Shown here: positions 51,131 through 60,924 of the stretch, in pieces
Position numbering within the stretch: position 1 is the stretch's first letter
Layout: each line of letters starts with the position of its first letter
Assembly (NCBI GenBank): GCA_934130595.1
Contig: CAKOYF010000002.1
Span: 116,556 to 180,555 of the forward strand
DNA from: an uncultured Clostridia bacterium
Lineage (GTDB): Bacteria; Bacillota; Clostridia; TANB77; CAG-465
Direction of reading: 5' to 3'
DNA: 64,000 bases
Position numbers and translations under genes: made by a program
The notes under the pieces: model-generated
Told to the model about the DNA's origin: nothing
The model's input: only the letters and a program-made list of their open reading frames with translations
Database searches by the model: none

Positions 51131-51526
51131 ATGAAAAAAGAATATTTTCAAAAAGAAGTTAAAAAAGGAGATCATTCAAAGAGAATGAAAAATATTGCGG
51201 CGATGCAATCTGCTACAAGAGATGAAGACAGAATTGTCTATGATTCTAAGAAACCATTGGTAATAAATAATGAAGATAAAGTTACAGAAATAATGATAGT
51301 AAATAATGAAGAACTTGAAGATGAGGTAATATCAGAACTTGATACAGAAAAAACAATAAGAATCATCTTTCAAGATAAAGATAATGTAGTAAAAAAAGAA
51401 TTTTCAATGCAAGAAAAAGTTCCTTATACAATGGATATACACACATATATCTCATTACAGGAATTTGAAGCTTTGCTTGCAAAATGCAAAACAATCGAGG
51501 CAATTGAAGAGCTACAAGATTTATAA
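51131..51526 (+). CDS. Small unknown protein
   Basis: 131 residues, soluble. A basic first third (RMKNIAAMQSATRDEDRIVY) then a beta/alpha acidic part (VTEIMIVNNEELEDEVISELD, IRIIFQDKDNVVKKEF) and a helical end. TAGGAGGAAG precedes the ATG. No family recognised. Own promoter and terminator. Confidence 0.75.
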   Translation: MKKEYFQKEVKKGDHSKRMKNIAAMQSATRDEDRIVYDSKKPLVINNEDKVTEIMIVNNEELEDEVISELDTEKTIRIIFQDKDNVVKKEFSMQEKVPYTMDIHTYISLQEFEALLAKCKTIEAIEELQDL

Positions 51527-51527
51527 A

Positions 51528-51558
51528 AAAAGTCAGAGTTAAATACTCTGACTTTTTA
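51528..51558 (+). terminator. Intrinsic terminator
   Basis: AAAGTCAGAGT / ACTCTGACTTT hairpin with T-run. Confidence 0.88.
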
Positions 51559-51571
51559 TGTTGTCTAAAAT

Positions 51572-51600
51572 TTGAAAAAACACCTAAAAAATGGTATAAT
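51572..51600 (+). promoter_or_regulatory. SigA promoter with ~140-bp leader
   Basis: TTGAAA 51572-51577, 17-bp spacer ending TGG, TATAAT 51595-51600. The following leader to 51744 contains direct and inverted short repeats but no clear named element. Confidence 0.82.
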
Positions 51601-51744
51601 ATAAGTATATAATATTTATTTGAAAGGGATTAAAATTTTTCCTAGTTTTGCTAATAAGATTTTAAAGCATTAGATGCAAATCTCTAGTAAAATTCTTTTT
51701 AAATAAGTAGTATATAAAAAAATACCAAAGAGGGAGAGAAAAAT

Positions 51745-51978
51745 ATGAAAAAATTTAAAAAAGAAAATTTAATGGAAATCTTAATGAAAGGGGAGTACAG
51801 CAAAAGCAGCTTCAGAAGAGCCGTAGAAATAGCATATATGAGTGACGGTGTAACAAAATACATCAAGGAAAAAAATGTATGCTTTGAGCAAGGCTCAGGA
51901 AGAATTGCGAGTATTCCAATTGATATCGTTGAAGATATCATTGGAGTTGAACTCCAACTTTCAAGAAGAGTAGCATAA
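51745..51978 (+). CDS. Small unknown protein
   Basis: 77 residues, behind AGAGGGAGAG. Basic start (KKFKKENLMEILMKGEYSKS) then a compact alpha/beta part (YMSDGVTKYIKEKNVCFEQG, SIPIDIVEDIIGVEL). Could bind nucleic acid by charge, but no HTH is certain. Own promoter and terminator. Confidence 0.72.
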   Translation: MKKFKKENLMEILMKGEYSKSSFRRAVEIAYMSDGVTKYIKEKNVCFEQGSGRIASIPIDIVEDIIGVELQLSRRVA

Positions 51979-51980
51979 AA

Positions 51981-52013
51981 TAAAAGATGTGGTTTAAAAA
52001 CCGCATCTTTTTT
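51981..52013 (+). terminator. Intrinsic terminator
   Basis: AAAGATG.GGTTT / AAACC.CATCTTT hairpin with T6. Confidence 0.88.
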
Positions 52014-52087
52014 GGCATAAATATTATAAAAAAATATATAATGTAATAGGGTAATTATACTAATAACATATATTTTATGCCAAATGA

Positions 52088-52116
52088 TTGACATAAAAGC
52101 AAAAATAATGTATAAT
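52088..52116 (+). promoter_or_regulatory. SigA promoter
   Basis: TTGACA 52088-52093, 17-bp spacer ending TG, TATAAT 52111-52116. Confidence 0.88.
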
Positions 52117-52181
52117 TAATTATGTAAACAAAATATATTTACTTCAAATGAAAAAAATTTTAAGAAGGAGGGTGTATTATT

Positions 52182-52580
52182 ATGTGTAATAATATACGAG
52201 GTAACAGATTAAATATTCAAAGAAAGGAAGCGAAAGTTTCAAAGGACAAAATCTCTGATTGGATAGAAGACAGAGCATTTAATGTTCTTAGAAACAAAAA
52301 TGCCATTGAAAAAAGAATGGCAATTAATGATGGCGTACGATATATCAGCGGTTATCCATTGAAATTAAATAATGGAACAAAAATTAGGAGCATAAGAACA
52401 GAAAAAATAGATGAAAAATTTAAGAAGATAATAATAGAATTTTTACAAGTTGGTGAATACAAAACTAGTAAAATTTCTATAAAAAGATATTTGGAAGATT
52501 CGTTAGATGATATTCAAAGATTTCTAATTAATTCACAGTCTATAGCGCAAACACGCAATATAGATTTGAATTATGACTAA
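52182..52580 (+). CDS. Small basic unknown protein
   Basis: 132 residues, Lys/Arg-rich (NRLNIQRKEAKVSKDKI, RTEKIDEKFKKIIIEFL) and helical, with a Cys at position 2. AGGAGGGTG precedes the ATG. No recognised domain. Own promoter and terminator. Confidence 0.72.
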   Translation: MCNNIRGNRLNIQRKEAKVSKDKISDWIEDRAFNVLRNKNAIEKRMAINDGVRYISGYPLKLNNGTKIRSIRTEKIDEKFKKIIIEFLQVGEYKTSKISIKRYLEDSLDDIQRFLINSQSIAQTRNIDLNYD

Positions 52581-52585
52581 ATATA

Positions 52586-52611
52586 AGGAGTGGTAAAACC
52601 ACTCTTTTTTG
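52586..52611 (+). terminator. Intrinsic terminator
   Basis: GAGTGGT / ACCACTC stem with 3-base loop, then T6. Confidence 0.88.
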
Positions 52612-52672
52612 TTTATAAAGTGGATATTTTGGCTTAAAATGTAGAAATTAGTAAAAAAGTTTTATAAAAAGC

Positions 52673-52701
52673 TTGTAAATTAATATATGTTGTGATATAA
52701 T
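52673..52701 (+). promoter_or_regulatory. SigA promoter of the epimerase gene
   Basis: TTGTAA 52673-52678, 17-bp spacer, TATAAT 52696-52701; 26 bp before the start codon. Confidence 0.78.
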
Positions 52702-52727
52702 AAGTTCCTTTTTGATTGGAGGACAAG

Positions 52728-53591
52728 GTGAATTTAGAAATAATAACTACACCTAGTGGCGCTGAGCTTACTAGTATAAAATATCATGGCGAAGAGTTTT
52801 TACATCAAGGAGAAAAAGTATTAGATAGTAATGGTAAAGTATACTGGAAAAGAAGAGCACCTATCCTTTTCCCAATAGTTGGAAGTTTGAAAAATAACAC
52901 TACAATTATTAATGGTGAAAAATTTGAAATGTTACAACATGGATTTGCGCGCGACATGAAGTTTGACATGTTAAAAATATCAGAAAGGGAACATATATAT
53001 GTGTTGAAATATAACCAAGAAACATTGAAGATGTATCCTTTTAAATTTGAATTATATGTTAGTTATCTTATAGATAACAATAAACTTATAGTGAAGTACA
53101 AAGTAAAAAATTTAGATGATAAAACAATGTTTTTCGGAATTGGCGGTCATCCTGCATTTGCAATAAATTTAAAAGAAAACAAATACAGGTTAGAGTTTGA
53201 TGAAAAAGAAGAGAATGCTAAGTTTTACCAGTTAGATAATGGACTTATTTCATATAAGAACAATTATATCAATAAGTCTATAATGTCTAATGAGAAATCT
53301 ATAAGTATTGGAAAAGATACTTTTACGCATGACGCGATCATAATGGGGAATTTGAAATCGAAAAAAATAAGGTTGATAGAAAACAATAATACTAGATTAG
53401 TATTAGATTTTACAGGCTTTAAATATCTTGGAATTTGGTCTAAGAAAAATGCTCCGTTTATTTGTATTGAACCATGGTATACTACAGCGGACTATACTGA
53501 TTCAAATAGTATTTTCGAAGAGAAAAAGGATAATATAAAGCTTGAAGAAAATGAGGAATTTGAATGTAGTTATTCTATTACATTCGAGTAA
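52728..53591 (+). CDS. Aldose 1-epimerase family protein (LacX-like)
   Basis: 287 residues with a GTG start at 52728, 5 bp after TTGGAGG. The galactose-mutarotase fold is indicated by GAELTSIKYHGEEFLHQG, RAPILFPIVG, LQHGFARDM, FGIGGHPAF with the catalytic His, and ICIEPWYTTAD with the catalytic Glu region. The LacX/YihR-type subgroup acts on aldose sugars; the exact sugar is not predictable. No sugar operon adjoins it. Confidence 0.9.
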   Translation: MNLEIITTPSGAELTSIKYHGEEFLHQGEKVLDSNGKVYWKRRAPILFPIVGSLKNNTTIINGEKFEMLQHGFARDMKFDMLKISEREHIYVLKYNQETLKMYPFKFELYVSYLIDNNKLIVKYKVKNLDDKTMFFGIGGHPAFAINLKENKYRLEFDEKEENAKFYQLDNGLISYKNNYINKSIMSNEKSISIGKDTFTHDAIIMGNLKSKKIRLIENNNTRLVLDFTGFKYLGIWSKKNAPFICIEPWYTTADYTDSNSIFEEKKDNIKLEENEEFECSYSITFE

Positions 53592-53662
53592 AGTAAAATA
53601 AGTAAAAAAATAATTGAAGTATATTAGTTATACTAGTATGCTTTTTTTATTGAGTATATATT

Positions 53663-53702
53663 AAAGAGGCATATTAAAATAATTTAATATGCCTCTTATT
53701 TT
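53663..53702. terminator. Bidirectional terminator between convergent genes
   Basis: AAGAGGCATATTAAA / TTTAATATGCCTCTT with a 4-base loop; serves metK on the minus strand and the epimerase on the plus strand. Confidence 0.87.
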
Positions 53703-53714
53703 ATGAATTTGTTA

Positions 53715-54881
53715 TTAATTATTTTGTATGTAATCTAATAAATCGTTTACTTTATCTGTTTTTTCAAAGGAAACGTTTAAATCTTCTCTACCCATATGAC
53801 CATAATGAGATAATTCACTATATATAGGATCTCTTAAATCTAGAGTACGTATTATTCCTTCTGGAGTAAAATCAAAAATATTATCAATTGCATTTAATAT
53901 TTTGTCTTCACTTACTGTATTTGTACCAAATGTATTAATGTAAATAGAGATTGGTTTTGATACACCTATTGCATAAGATAGTTGTATTTCACATTTCTTA
54001 GCAAGTTTAGCTTTTACAATGTTTTTAGCTACATATCTAGCCATATATGCAGCACTTCTATCCACTTTAGTAGGATCTTTACCACTAAAAGCTCCGCCTC
54101 CGTGTCTAGCATAACCACCGTATGTGTCTACAATTATTTTTCTACCTGTTAAACCACTATCACTCTCTGGACCGCCTATTACAAATCTTCCTGTTGGATT
54201 TATAAAGAACTTTGTATTTTCATCTAACATATTTTCAGGAACTGTTGAAAGTATAATTTTTTCATATACGTCTTTTCTTAACTGTTCTGTACTAACACAA
54301 TCTTTGTGTTGAGTAGATACAACTATTGTATCTATTCTTTTTGGTAAATCATCTTCATACTCTATAGTAACTTGTGTTTTTCCATCAGGCATTAGATAAT
54401 CTAATGTTTTTTCTTTTCTTGCTTTTTCTAGTTTTTTTGCAAGTTTATGGGCAAGTGATATAGGAAGAGGCATTAACTCTTCTGTTTCATCACAAGCATA
54501 TCCAAACATTATTCCTTGATCTCCAGCACCTAGAGTTTGTGTATCATCATATGATGAATTTACACCTTGGGCAATATCGCTAGATTGTTCGTGAATGTCT
54601 ACTATAACTTTACAATTTTCAACGTCAAATCCTGATCCTTTTTTCAAATATCCAATTTTTCTTAAAGCATCTTTTGCAATTTGCTCATAATCTAACTTAG
54701 CTTTTGTAGATATTTCACCAAATATAAATAAAATATCACTTGCTATAGAAGTCTCACATGCAACTCTTGAGTTCTTATCTTCTTTTAAAGCTGCATCAAG
54801 TATTGAATCAGAAATATAATCACATACTTTGTCTGGGTGACCACTTGTAACTGATTCAGAAGTAAAAAAATATTTTGTCAT
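53715..54881 (-). CDS. metK: S-adenosylmethionine synthetase
   Basis: About 388 residues from ATG 54881 (GGGGGAA upstream; the ATG at 54899 overlaps that site). [17 protein letters not shown] at the N-terminus, [15 protein letters not shown], and [16 protein letters not shown] are the three MetK signatures for ATP and Mg2+/K+ binding. It makes S-adenosylmethionine from methionine and ATP. It is controlled by the SAM-I riboswitch immediately upstream. Confidence 0.98.
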   Translation of the reverse strand: MTKYFFTSESVTSGHPDKVCDYISDSILDAALKEDKNSRVACETSIASDILFIFGEISTKAKLDYEQIAKDALRKIGYLKKGSGFDVENCKVIVDIHEQSSDIAQGVNSSYDDTQTLGAGDQGIMFGYACDETEELMPLPISLAHKLAKKLEKARKEKTLDYLMPDGKTQVTIEYEDDLPKRIDTIVVSTQHKDCVSTEQLRKDVYEKIILSTVPENMLDENTKFFINPTGRFVIGGPESDSGLTGRKIIVDTYGGYARHGGGAFSGKDPTKVDRSAAYMARYVAKNIVKAKLAKKCEIQLSYAIGVSKPISIYINTFGTNTVSEDKILNAIDNIFDFTPEGIIRTLDLRDPIYSELSHYGHMGREDLNVSFEKTDKVNDLLDYIQNN

Positions 54882-54922
54882 AAAAATTCCCCCTAACATA
54901 GTATTAAAATATCGGCATATAT

Positions 54923-55056
54923 AAAAAAATGACTAGCTACGGCAAGCTAGTCAAAAAGAATACTTATCTTTCGGTTATGCCGCAGGAATTAGCACCTTGC
55001 TGGTGTAGCAGGTTGCTGGACTTCATAGGGCCTGTCCCTCAGTCACTCTGGATAAG
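54923..55056 (-). promoter_or_regulatory. SAM-I (S-box) riboswitch and terminator
   Basis: Minus-strand leader: CTTATCCAGAG at the 5' side (55056), GACTGAGGGA, GGCCCTATGAAG, CAGCAACC, GGTGCTAATTCC and closing GATAAG (54963), all in S-box order. A terminator TGACTAGCT / AGCTAGTCA with T7 follows at 54923-54953. SAM binding should end transcription before metK. Confidence 0.97.
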
Positions 55057-55179
55057 ATATATTTTAATGTAATCATATTCTAGCACTAGAATTAATATAA
55101 GTCAACTAAATTAACTAAATAATTGAAAAATAACTCGAAATAATGTATAATTACAAGGTATAAAAATTAGGAGAAGAAG

Positions 55180-55695
55180 ATGTTTGAAGATAGTTTTGTA
55201 ATTGTAGATTTAGAAACAACAGGATTAAGTCCTAAAAATGGAGAAATAATTGAAATTGGTGCAATAAAAGTTATAGATAATGAAGTAGTAGATAAAATGG
55301 ATATATTTGTAAAGCCATCAAGACCAATAACATGGTTTACTACTAATTTGACAGGAATTACTAATGAAATGGTAGATGAAGGACTTAACATTAAAGAGGC
55401 ACTTAAAGTTTTTGATGAGTTTTCAGATGGTATGAGACTTATGGCGCATAATGCTAAGTTTGATATGGGATTTTTAGATATATATATGAAAAAAGAATTA
55501 GGAAAAGGCGTAAGAGAAGATGCGCTAGATACGTTAATTATATCTAGAGCATTAGTAAAAGATGTACCAAATTATAAACTGGGAACATTAGCAAATAGAT
55601 TTAATATAGATTATAGTGGTGCTCATAGATCTTTAAGAGATTGTGAAATAACATTAGATGTATATAATAATATAAGAAAAATGTACAATAATTAG
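55180..55695 (+). CDS. DnaQ-like 3'-5' exonuclease (DEDDh)
   Basis: 171 residues, exonuclease domain only. Exo I FVIVDLETTGLSP (Asp, Glu), Exo II LMAHNAKFDMGFL (Asp), Exo III YSGAHRSLRDCEIT (His, Asp). It resembles the proofreading exonuclease of PolC but is stand-alone; such proteins act in repair, nucleotide clean-up or as polymerase accessories. AGGAGAAG precedes the ATG. Divergent from metK. Confidence 0.94.
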   Translation: MFEDSFVIVDLETTGLSPKNGEIIEIGAIKVIDNEVVDKMDIFVKPSRPITWFTTNLTGITNEMVDEGLNIKEALKVFDEFSDGMRLMAHNAKFDMGFLDIYMKKELGKGVREDALDTLIISRALVKDVPNYKLGTLANRFNIDYSGAHRSLRDCEITLDVYNNIRKMYNN

Positions 55696-55733
55696 AGTGT
55701 ATAATGTGGATAAAATTATATAAAAACAAAAAT

Positions 55734-55764
55734 AAGAATATAGATAAAGTCTATATTCTTTTTT
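55734..55764. terminator. Bidirectional terminator
   Basis: AAGAATATAGA / TCTATATTCTT with a 5-base loop and T-run; serves the exonuclease and the opposite Cys-rich peptide gene. Confidence 0.85.
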
Positions 55765-55897
55765 AACAATTACAATTTCCACAAAAACAAAATAAAAGTA
55801 ATAGTAGAAGCAATATTAATATAAAATTACCATTACAAAATAAGTCTGATATGCAATTACTAAAACAATTTTGTGAATTATTGCAGCAATCATTCAT
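55763..55897 (-). CDS. Cys-rich 44-residue membrane peptide
   Basis: A small frame starting MNDCCNNSQNCFSNC, continuing into a run of Leu/Ile (about residues 25-36) and ending CFCGNCNC: ten Cys in 44 residues. AGGAGATGG lies 6 bp before the ATG, inside the 3' end of the peroxiredoxin gene, with a single base between TAA and ATG. Its terminator overlaps the stop. The hydrophobic core flanked by Cys resembles small sporulation or coat-associated peptides (YjcZ-like in outline) rather than a metallothionein. Coding status is supported by the ribosome site, spacing and composition. Confidence 0.7.
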   Translation of the reverse strand: MNDCCNNSQNCFSNCISDLFCNGNFILILLLLLLLFCFCGNCNC

Positions 55898-55898
55898 A

Positions 55899-56567
55899 TT
55901 ACCATCTCCTCATATTATTATTTTCTTTATTAAAACATAAGTACCAATCAATGCAGTTATTTGGATTATTAGATTTCATTTTATCCATCAAATTATTATA
56001 ATTTTGTGGCGATGGCATAATAGTATCATTTCCAGGTATCCAGTTTGCAGGGGTTAGTACATTTTCTTTATCTGTTATTTGAAGTGCATCTAACATTCTT
56101 AGCACTTCAGTTGTGTTCCTTCCGTTACTCATTGGATATATAATAATACAACGAATTTTTTGCTCAGGGTCTATTATATATACGTTTCTTACTGTTTGTG
56201 TATCATCCATACTACTTGCTAGCATACCATATTTTTTAGATACTTCTTTGTTTAAATCAGATATTATTGGAAAGGGTACTTGAATACCTGTATTATCTTC
56301 AATATTTTTTATCCAAGCAAGATGTGAAGGATTACTATCAACACTTAATCCTAGTAGTTCACAGTTTCTCTTCTTAAATTCATCATTTAGTTTAGAAAAA
56401 GACATTATTTCGGTTGTACATATTGGTGTAAAGTCTGATGGATGGCAAAAAAGAACTAGCCATTTTCCTATGTAATCTGTAAGTTTTAATGGGCCAAAAG
56501 TTGAATTGGCTGTAAATCTTGGAGCATTACTACCAAGCATTGGAACATTAATTTTTTCTTCTTCCAT
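55899..56567 (-). CDS. 1-Cys (Prx6-type) peroxiredoxin
   Basis: 222 residues. FCHPSDFTPICTTEIMSF carries the peroxidatic Cys in the PxxxTxxC motif; the long C-terminal part (DNTGIQVPFPIISD ... TPANWIPGND) is the Prx6/AhpE-like arrangement. It also has Cys near the C-terminus (NNCIDWYLC), a possible resolving residue. It reduces hydrogen peroxide and organic hydroperoxides. GGAGG precedes the ATG. It is translationally coupled to the Cys-rich peptide downstream. Confidence 0.95.
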   Translation of the reverse strand: MEEEKINVPMLGSNAPRFTANSTFGPLKLTDYIGKWLVLFCHPSDFTPICTTEIMSFSKLNDEFKKRNCELLGLSVDSNPSHLAWIKNIEDNTGIQVPFPIISDLNKEVSKKYGMLASSMDDTQTVRNVYIIDPEQKIRCIIIYPMSNGRNTTEVLRMLDALQITDKENVLTPANWIPGNDTIMPSPQNYNNLMDKMKSNNPNNCIDWYLCFNKENNNMRRW

Positions 56568-56901
56568 TATTTAAAACCTCCTTGCTATATGTTATGAAAA
56601 TTATTATTATTTGTGATACAAAGTTATAAATATCTGTTGTAGAATATTGTCGAATACTACAAAGAATAGTCGAAAAACAAGAAATAAAATTGAATTTCTT
56701 AAAATTTTAATTAGAAGTTATATAATAGCGGCATAGATAAACAGAGCTAATATATATTCTAAAAAAATATGAAAACTAAATTAAAAAAGTCTATTCTATA
56801 AAGCAAACAAGAGTATAGTATTAGTTCATACATATTATTAAATATAACCATTTGAATTTCAGAGAGGGGGAAGAAATAGATTAGGAATATTAGTAATAGG
56901 A
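56568..56901. other. Intergenic region without a supported gene
   Basis: About 330 bp. Strongly A+T-rich; a GAGAGGGGG purine run at 56861-56869 looks like a ribosome site but no start codon follows at a usable distance. No repeat, RNA or operator could be supported. Confidence 0.4.
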
Positions 56902-56932
56902 CAAAAAAAGAATGTAGTAAAAACTACATTCT
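56902..56932 (-). terminator. Terminator of the CmpB-like gene
   Basis: On the minus strand AGAATGTAGT / ACTACATTCT then T7. Confidence 0.85.
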
Positions 56933-56943
56933 AATAGAAAAAA

Positions 56944-57627
56944 CTATTTTATCACAGTTATATTATGATAGAATAATTTTAAGGTATCATCAGAAAAATT
57001 GATGTCATAGAAAATATCAAGACTATTTTTGGGAGGAATTTGATTCCTTCTTTCTTTTTGCCTTAATAGAGCACCAGATGAAAATAGAATATCTATACAT
57101 ACTAGAGCTACAAGGAAAAAAGTTAAAGATTTTCCTATTTTATTAGGTATTTTTTCTATTAATTTTGATAGTAATGGATAAAAAATTCGTATCCAAAAAA
57201 TTCCTAAAAACCCCCATAAGAAGCAATATAATAGACTAGTTCTATTGCCTAATATTCCAAAATTACTTGGTTTATACATCCATGATACAGTTCCAAAGAT
57301 TGTTTCTTGAAATATACTACAAGCTGCTTCAAAAAGTCCTCCCATAATAAATGATGAAAAATATAGTACTAAGTTATTACATTTTTTCATTTTTGAGAGT
57401 AGAAGAGATATTATTACAGCTCCAACACCATAAACTGGATTTAAAGGCTCTAAAATTAATGCTGTTCTATATTCAAAATATCCATTTGTTAGGATACACC
57501 AGATTGTTTCTATTACTACTCCTAAAAAACATCCAATGTAAAATATCCAAAAAAGTTTGAAAAAATTTATTCCTTTAGCAAATGATACTTCATTTAAATC
57601 ACTAACAGATTTGTTTTCTTTTTTCAT
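56944..57627 (-). CDS. CmpB/PF06541-type integral membrane protein (putative ABC permease)
   Basis: 227 residues with about 5 membrane spans. The block FWIFYIGCFLGVVIETIWCI, TALILEPLNPVYGVGAV, GLFEAACSIFQE, FGILGNRTSLLYCFLWG follows the PF06541 family, which databases call putative ABC-transporter permeases although no transport has been shown. AGGTGA precedes the ATG. It is transcribed after the 57688 gene with a hairpin between. Confidence 0.85.
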   Translation of the reverse strand: MKKENKSVSDLNEVSFAKGINFFKLFWIFYIGCFLGVVIETIWCILTNGYFEYRTALILEPLNPVYGVGAVIISLLLSKMKKCNNLVLYFSSFIMGGLFEAACSIFQETIFGTVSWMYKPSNFGILGNRTSLLYCFLWGFLGIFWIRIFYPLLSKLIEKIPNKIGKSLTFFLVALVCIDILFSSGALLRQKERRNQIPPKNSLDIFYDINFSDDTLKLFYHNITVIK

Positions 57628-57642
57628 AAATTCACCTACATA

Positions 57643-57680
57643 TAAAAAATGTAAGAATATATATGGAATATATTCTTACT
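57643..57680 (-). terminator. Hairpin between two minus-strand membrane genes
   Basis: GTAAGAATATAT / ATATATTCTTAC with T-run on the minus strand. Confidence 0.75.
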
Positions 57681-57687
57681 TAATAAA

Positions 57688-58113
57688 TTATTTACGTTTA
57701 AAATAGTATCTAAATAATAATCCAATTCCTGCACAAATCATTCCAATTATAATGATATAGTCGTATAAAGTCATCGATACTAAATGAATACCAGTATTTA
57801 ATATGACACTCACAATAATAAATATTGCACCAAGAATACTTAGTATTTTTGCCCATAATGACTTTGGATTATAAAACATCCATATGATTCCAGCAATTAG
57901 TGGAATTACTACAAGGCCAAATCCCATGTGAAATCCCCATAAAGTGTACCCGAAAAATCCAGATGTAACAACTATCTTTTTACTTAGTATAAATATTCCA
58001 ATAATAAGTAATAGTGCACCTACAACAAAAAATAAAGGATCTCTTTCTTTTTCTGGTTCATTCTTTTTAATATCATCTACAATTTTTTGAATGTTGTCTT
58101 TGTTTTCGTTCAT
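57688..58113 (-). CDS. Small multi-span membrane protein, unknown
   Basis: 141 residues from ATG 58113 behind GAGGTGATA. A charged N-terminus (MNENKDNIQKIVDDIKKNEPEKERD) then four hydrophobic segments (FFVVGALLLIIGIFIL, YTLWGFHMGFGLVVIPLIAGIIW in outline, and two more). No family recognised. Probably a cytoplasmic-membrane protein. Confidence 0.78.
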   Translation of the reverse strand: MNENKDNIQKIVDDIKKNEPEKERDPLFFVVGALLLIIGIFILSKKIVVTSGFFGYTLWGFHMGFGLVVIPLIAGIIWMFYNPKSLWAKILSILGAIFIIVSVILNTGIHLVSMTLYDYIIIIGMICAGIGLLFRYYFKRK

Positions 58114-58224
58114 ATTATCACCTCGAAAAAAACAAAATATACTATATATTATACACGAAAAAAACATGTACGTAAATACTTTTTTTACATATAAAAAATA
58201 AAATAGATAAATGACAAATTGCGC

Positions 58225-58253
58225 TTGCTAAACGAATTTCTTCATGTTACAAT
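58225..58253 (+). promoter_or_regulatory. Promoter of adhE
   Basis: TTGCTA 58225-58230, 17-bp spacer, TACAAT 58248-58253; 31 bp before the ATG. No clear Rex operator was seen. Confidence 0.65.
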
Positions 58254-58283
58254 CATATTATGTTTTAGGATTGGAGGAGTCTT

Positions 58284-60869
58284 ATGGAAGAAAATAACGT
58301 ATCAGAAATGATAAATTCACTTGTAGAAAAAGCAAAGGTTGCTGAAAAAGAATACATGAATTTAGACCAAGAAAAAATAGATGAAATAGTAAAACAAATG
58401 TCTATTGCAGCAAATGCTAAACATATGGAATTAGCTCGTCTTGCTGTTGAAGAGACTAAAAGAGGTGTTATTGAAGATAAAGTAACAAAAAATATATTTG
58501 CATCTGAGTACATTTATCATAATATAAAATATAATAAAACTGCTGGAGTTATTGAAAATAACGAACTTGAAGACTATGAATTAGTTGCAGAGCCTGTAGG
58601 AATTATAGCTGGTGTAACACCAGTAACTAACCCTACATCTACTACTATATTTAAATCATTAATAGCAGTAAAAACAAGAAATCCTATTATTTTTGGATTT
58701 CATCCATCAGCTCAAAAATGTAGTATAGAAGCTGCTAAAACTGTATTAAATGCAGCTGTAGAAGCTGGTGCTCCTAAAAATTGTATACAATGGATAGAAA
58801 CACCATCAATTGAAGCTACTAATGCTTTAATGAATCACAAAGATGTAAAAATAATACTAGCTACTGGTGGAACAGGTATGGTAAAAGCTGCATATTCTTG
58901 TGGTAAACCAGCTCTTGGAGTTGGACCTGGAAATGTTCCTTGCTATATACATAAGAGTGCTAAATTAAGAACATCAGTTACAGATCTTATAATGTCTAAA
59001 ACTTTTGATAATGGTATGATTTGTGCATCAGAACAATCTGTAATAGTAGATAAAGATATTAAAGATGAATTTGAAAAGTTAATGAAAGAGTATGGTTGTT
59101 ACTTCTTAACAGAAAAAGAAAAGGAAAAACTAGAAAAATATGTTATTGTTCAGAAGAACGGCTCTTTAAGTATAAACTCAACTATAGTTGGTCAATCAGC
59201 ATATACAATAGCTAAAAATGCTGGAATAAAAGTAGATGAAAAAACAAAAATTTTAATAGCTAAAATTGAAGGCGTTGGAGATGAATATCCATTGTCTAAA
59301 GAAAAACTAAGTCCAATACTTGCATACTATGTTGTAGAAGATCAAAATGAAGGTATAGATATTGCATGTAAACTTTTAGAGTATGGCGGACTTGGACATT
59401 CAGCTGTTATACATGCTGAAGATAAAAATGTAATAGATGAATTTGATAAAAAGATGAAAGCTGGAAGAATAATAGTAAATTCTCCATCAACACATGGTGC
59501 AATAGGTGATATATATAATACAAATTTACCATCTTTAACCTTGGGTTGTGGCACATTTGGAGGAAACTCAACAACTTCAAATGTTTCTGCTGTTAATTTA
59601 ATAAATATAAAAAGAGTAGCAAAAAGGAGAGTTAATATGCAATGGTTTAAAGTTCCAAATAAAATATTTTTTGAAAAAGGATCTATTAAATATTTAGAAG
59701 TAATGAGAGATATATCTAGAGTATTTATTGTTACAGATAAAGCAATGGTAAAACTTGGATATACAGATAAAATATTATACTATTTAAGAAATAGAAAAAA
59801 TAAAGTACATTCATATATTTTTGATAATGTTGAACCAGATCCATCATTTGAAACAATAAATAATGGTGTAGACATGATGAGAAAATTCGAACCAGATTGT
59901 ATTATAGCACTTGGTGGTGGTAGTGCTATTGACGCTGCTAAGGGAATGTGGCTTTTATATGAACAACCTGATGTAGATTTAAATGCAATGAAAAATAAAT
60001 TTATGGACATCAGAAAAAGAGTATATAAAATTGAAGATTTAGGTAAAAAAGCTAAGATGGTAGCTATTCCTACTACAAGTGGTACTGGTTCTGAAACTAC
60101 ATCTTTTGCTGTTATATCAGATAAAGTAAATAATATGAAATATCCACTTGCAGACTATGCGTTAGTTCCAACAATTGCAATTGTTGACCCTGAATTAGTA
60201 TATACACTACCTGCAAAAAGTGTAGCAGATACAGGAATGGATGTATTAACTCATGCTCTTGAATCTTATGTATCAAATATGGCAACAGATTATACAGATG
60301 GATTAGCTGAGAAAGCTGCAGAGCTTGTATTTAAATACTTAGTTCGTTCATATAAATCTTCTGAAGATAAAGAGGCAAGAGAGAAAATGCATAATGCTAG
60401 TACAATTGCTGGTATGGCTTTTTCTAATGCTTTCTTAGGAATAAATCATTCACTAGCACATAAAATTGGAGCAGAGTATCATGTACCTCATGGAAGAGCA
60501 AATGCAATATTACTTCCATACGTTATAAAATACAATGCTACTATGCCGGATAAATTTGTATCTTTTCCAAAGTATGAATATTTTATAGCAGATAAACGTT
60601 ATGCAGAAATAGCAAGACGTCAAGGATTACCTGCAAATACAACTCAAGAAGGAGTAGATTCTTTAATTAGTGCAATAAGAAAATTAATGAAAGACTTAGA
60701 TATGTCTACATCATTTAAAGATGAAGGAATAGATGAAAAAGAATATATGGATAAAGTAGAAGAGTTAGCATATAAAGCATTTGAAGATCAATGTACAACT
60801 GCAAATCCTAAATTACCACTTATTGAAGATTTAAAACAAATTTTAATAGATGCATATTATGGTGAATAA
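58284..60869 (+). CDS. adhE: Bifunctional acetaldehyde-CoA/alcohol dehydrogenase
   Basis: 861 residues, the standard two-domain AdhE. N-terminal aldehyde dehydrogenase with [17 protein letters not shown] and catalytic Cys in [11 protein letters not shown]-terminal iron-dependent alcohol dehydrogenase with [43 protein letters not shown] and [21 protein letters not shown], with the His metal ligands. It converts acetyl-CoA to ethanol through acetaldehyde and regenerates NAD+ in fermentation; AdhE usually forms spirosome filaments. GGAGGAG precedes the ATG; single gene with its own terminator. Confidence 0.97.
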   Translation: MEENNVSEMINSLVEKAKVAEKEYMNLDQEKIDEIVKQMSIAANAKHMELARLAVEETKRGVIEDKVTKNIFASEYIYHNIKYNKTAGVIENNELEDYELVAEPVGIIAGVTPVTNPTSTTIFKSLIAVKTRNPIIFGFHPSAQKCSIEAAKTVLNAAVEAGAPKNCIQWIETPSIEATNALMNHKDVKIILATGGTGMVKAAYSCGKPALGVGPGNVPCYIHKSAKLRTSVTDLIMSKTFDNGMICASEQSVIVDKDIKDEFEKLMKEYGCYFLTEKEKEKLEKYVIVQKNGSLSINSTIVGQSAYTIAKNAGIKVDEKTKILIAKIEGVGDEYPLSKEKLSPILAYYVVEDQNEGIDIACKLLEYGGLGHSAVIHAEDKNVIDEFDKKMKAGRIIVNSPSTHGAIGDIYNTNLPSLTLGCGTFGGNSTTSNVSAVNLINIKRVAKRRVNMQWFKVPNKIFFEKGSIKYLEVMRDISRVFIVTDKAMVKLGYTDKILYYLRNRKNKVHSYIFDNVEPDPSFETINNGVDMMRKFEPDCIIALGGGSAIDAAKGMWLLYEQPDVDLNAMKNKFMDIRKRVYKIEDLGKKAKMVAIPTTSGTGSETTSFAVISDKVNNMKYPLADYALVPTIAIVDPELVYTLPAKSVADTGMDVLTHALESYVSNMATDYTDGLAEKAAELVFKYLVRSYKSSEDKEAREKMHNASTIAGMAFSNAFLGINHSLAHKIGAEYHVPHGRANAILLPYVIKYNATMPDKFVSFPKYEYFIADKRYAEIARRQGLPANTTQEGVDSLISAIRKLMKDLDMSTSFKDEGIDEKEYMDKVEELAYKAFEDQCTTANPKLPLIEDLKQILIDAYYGE

Positions 60870-60871
60870 TC

Positions 60872-60910
60872 CAAAAAAAGAATAGAGAAGTTTTTTCTCT
60901 ATTCTTTTTT
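60872..60910 (+). terminator. Intrinsic terminator of adhE
   Basis: AAAGAATAGAGAA / TTCTCTATTCTTT stem with T-run. Confidence 0.88.
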
Positions 60911-60924
60911 ATATAATTAATAAA

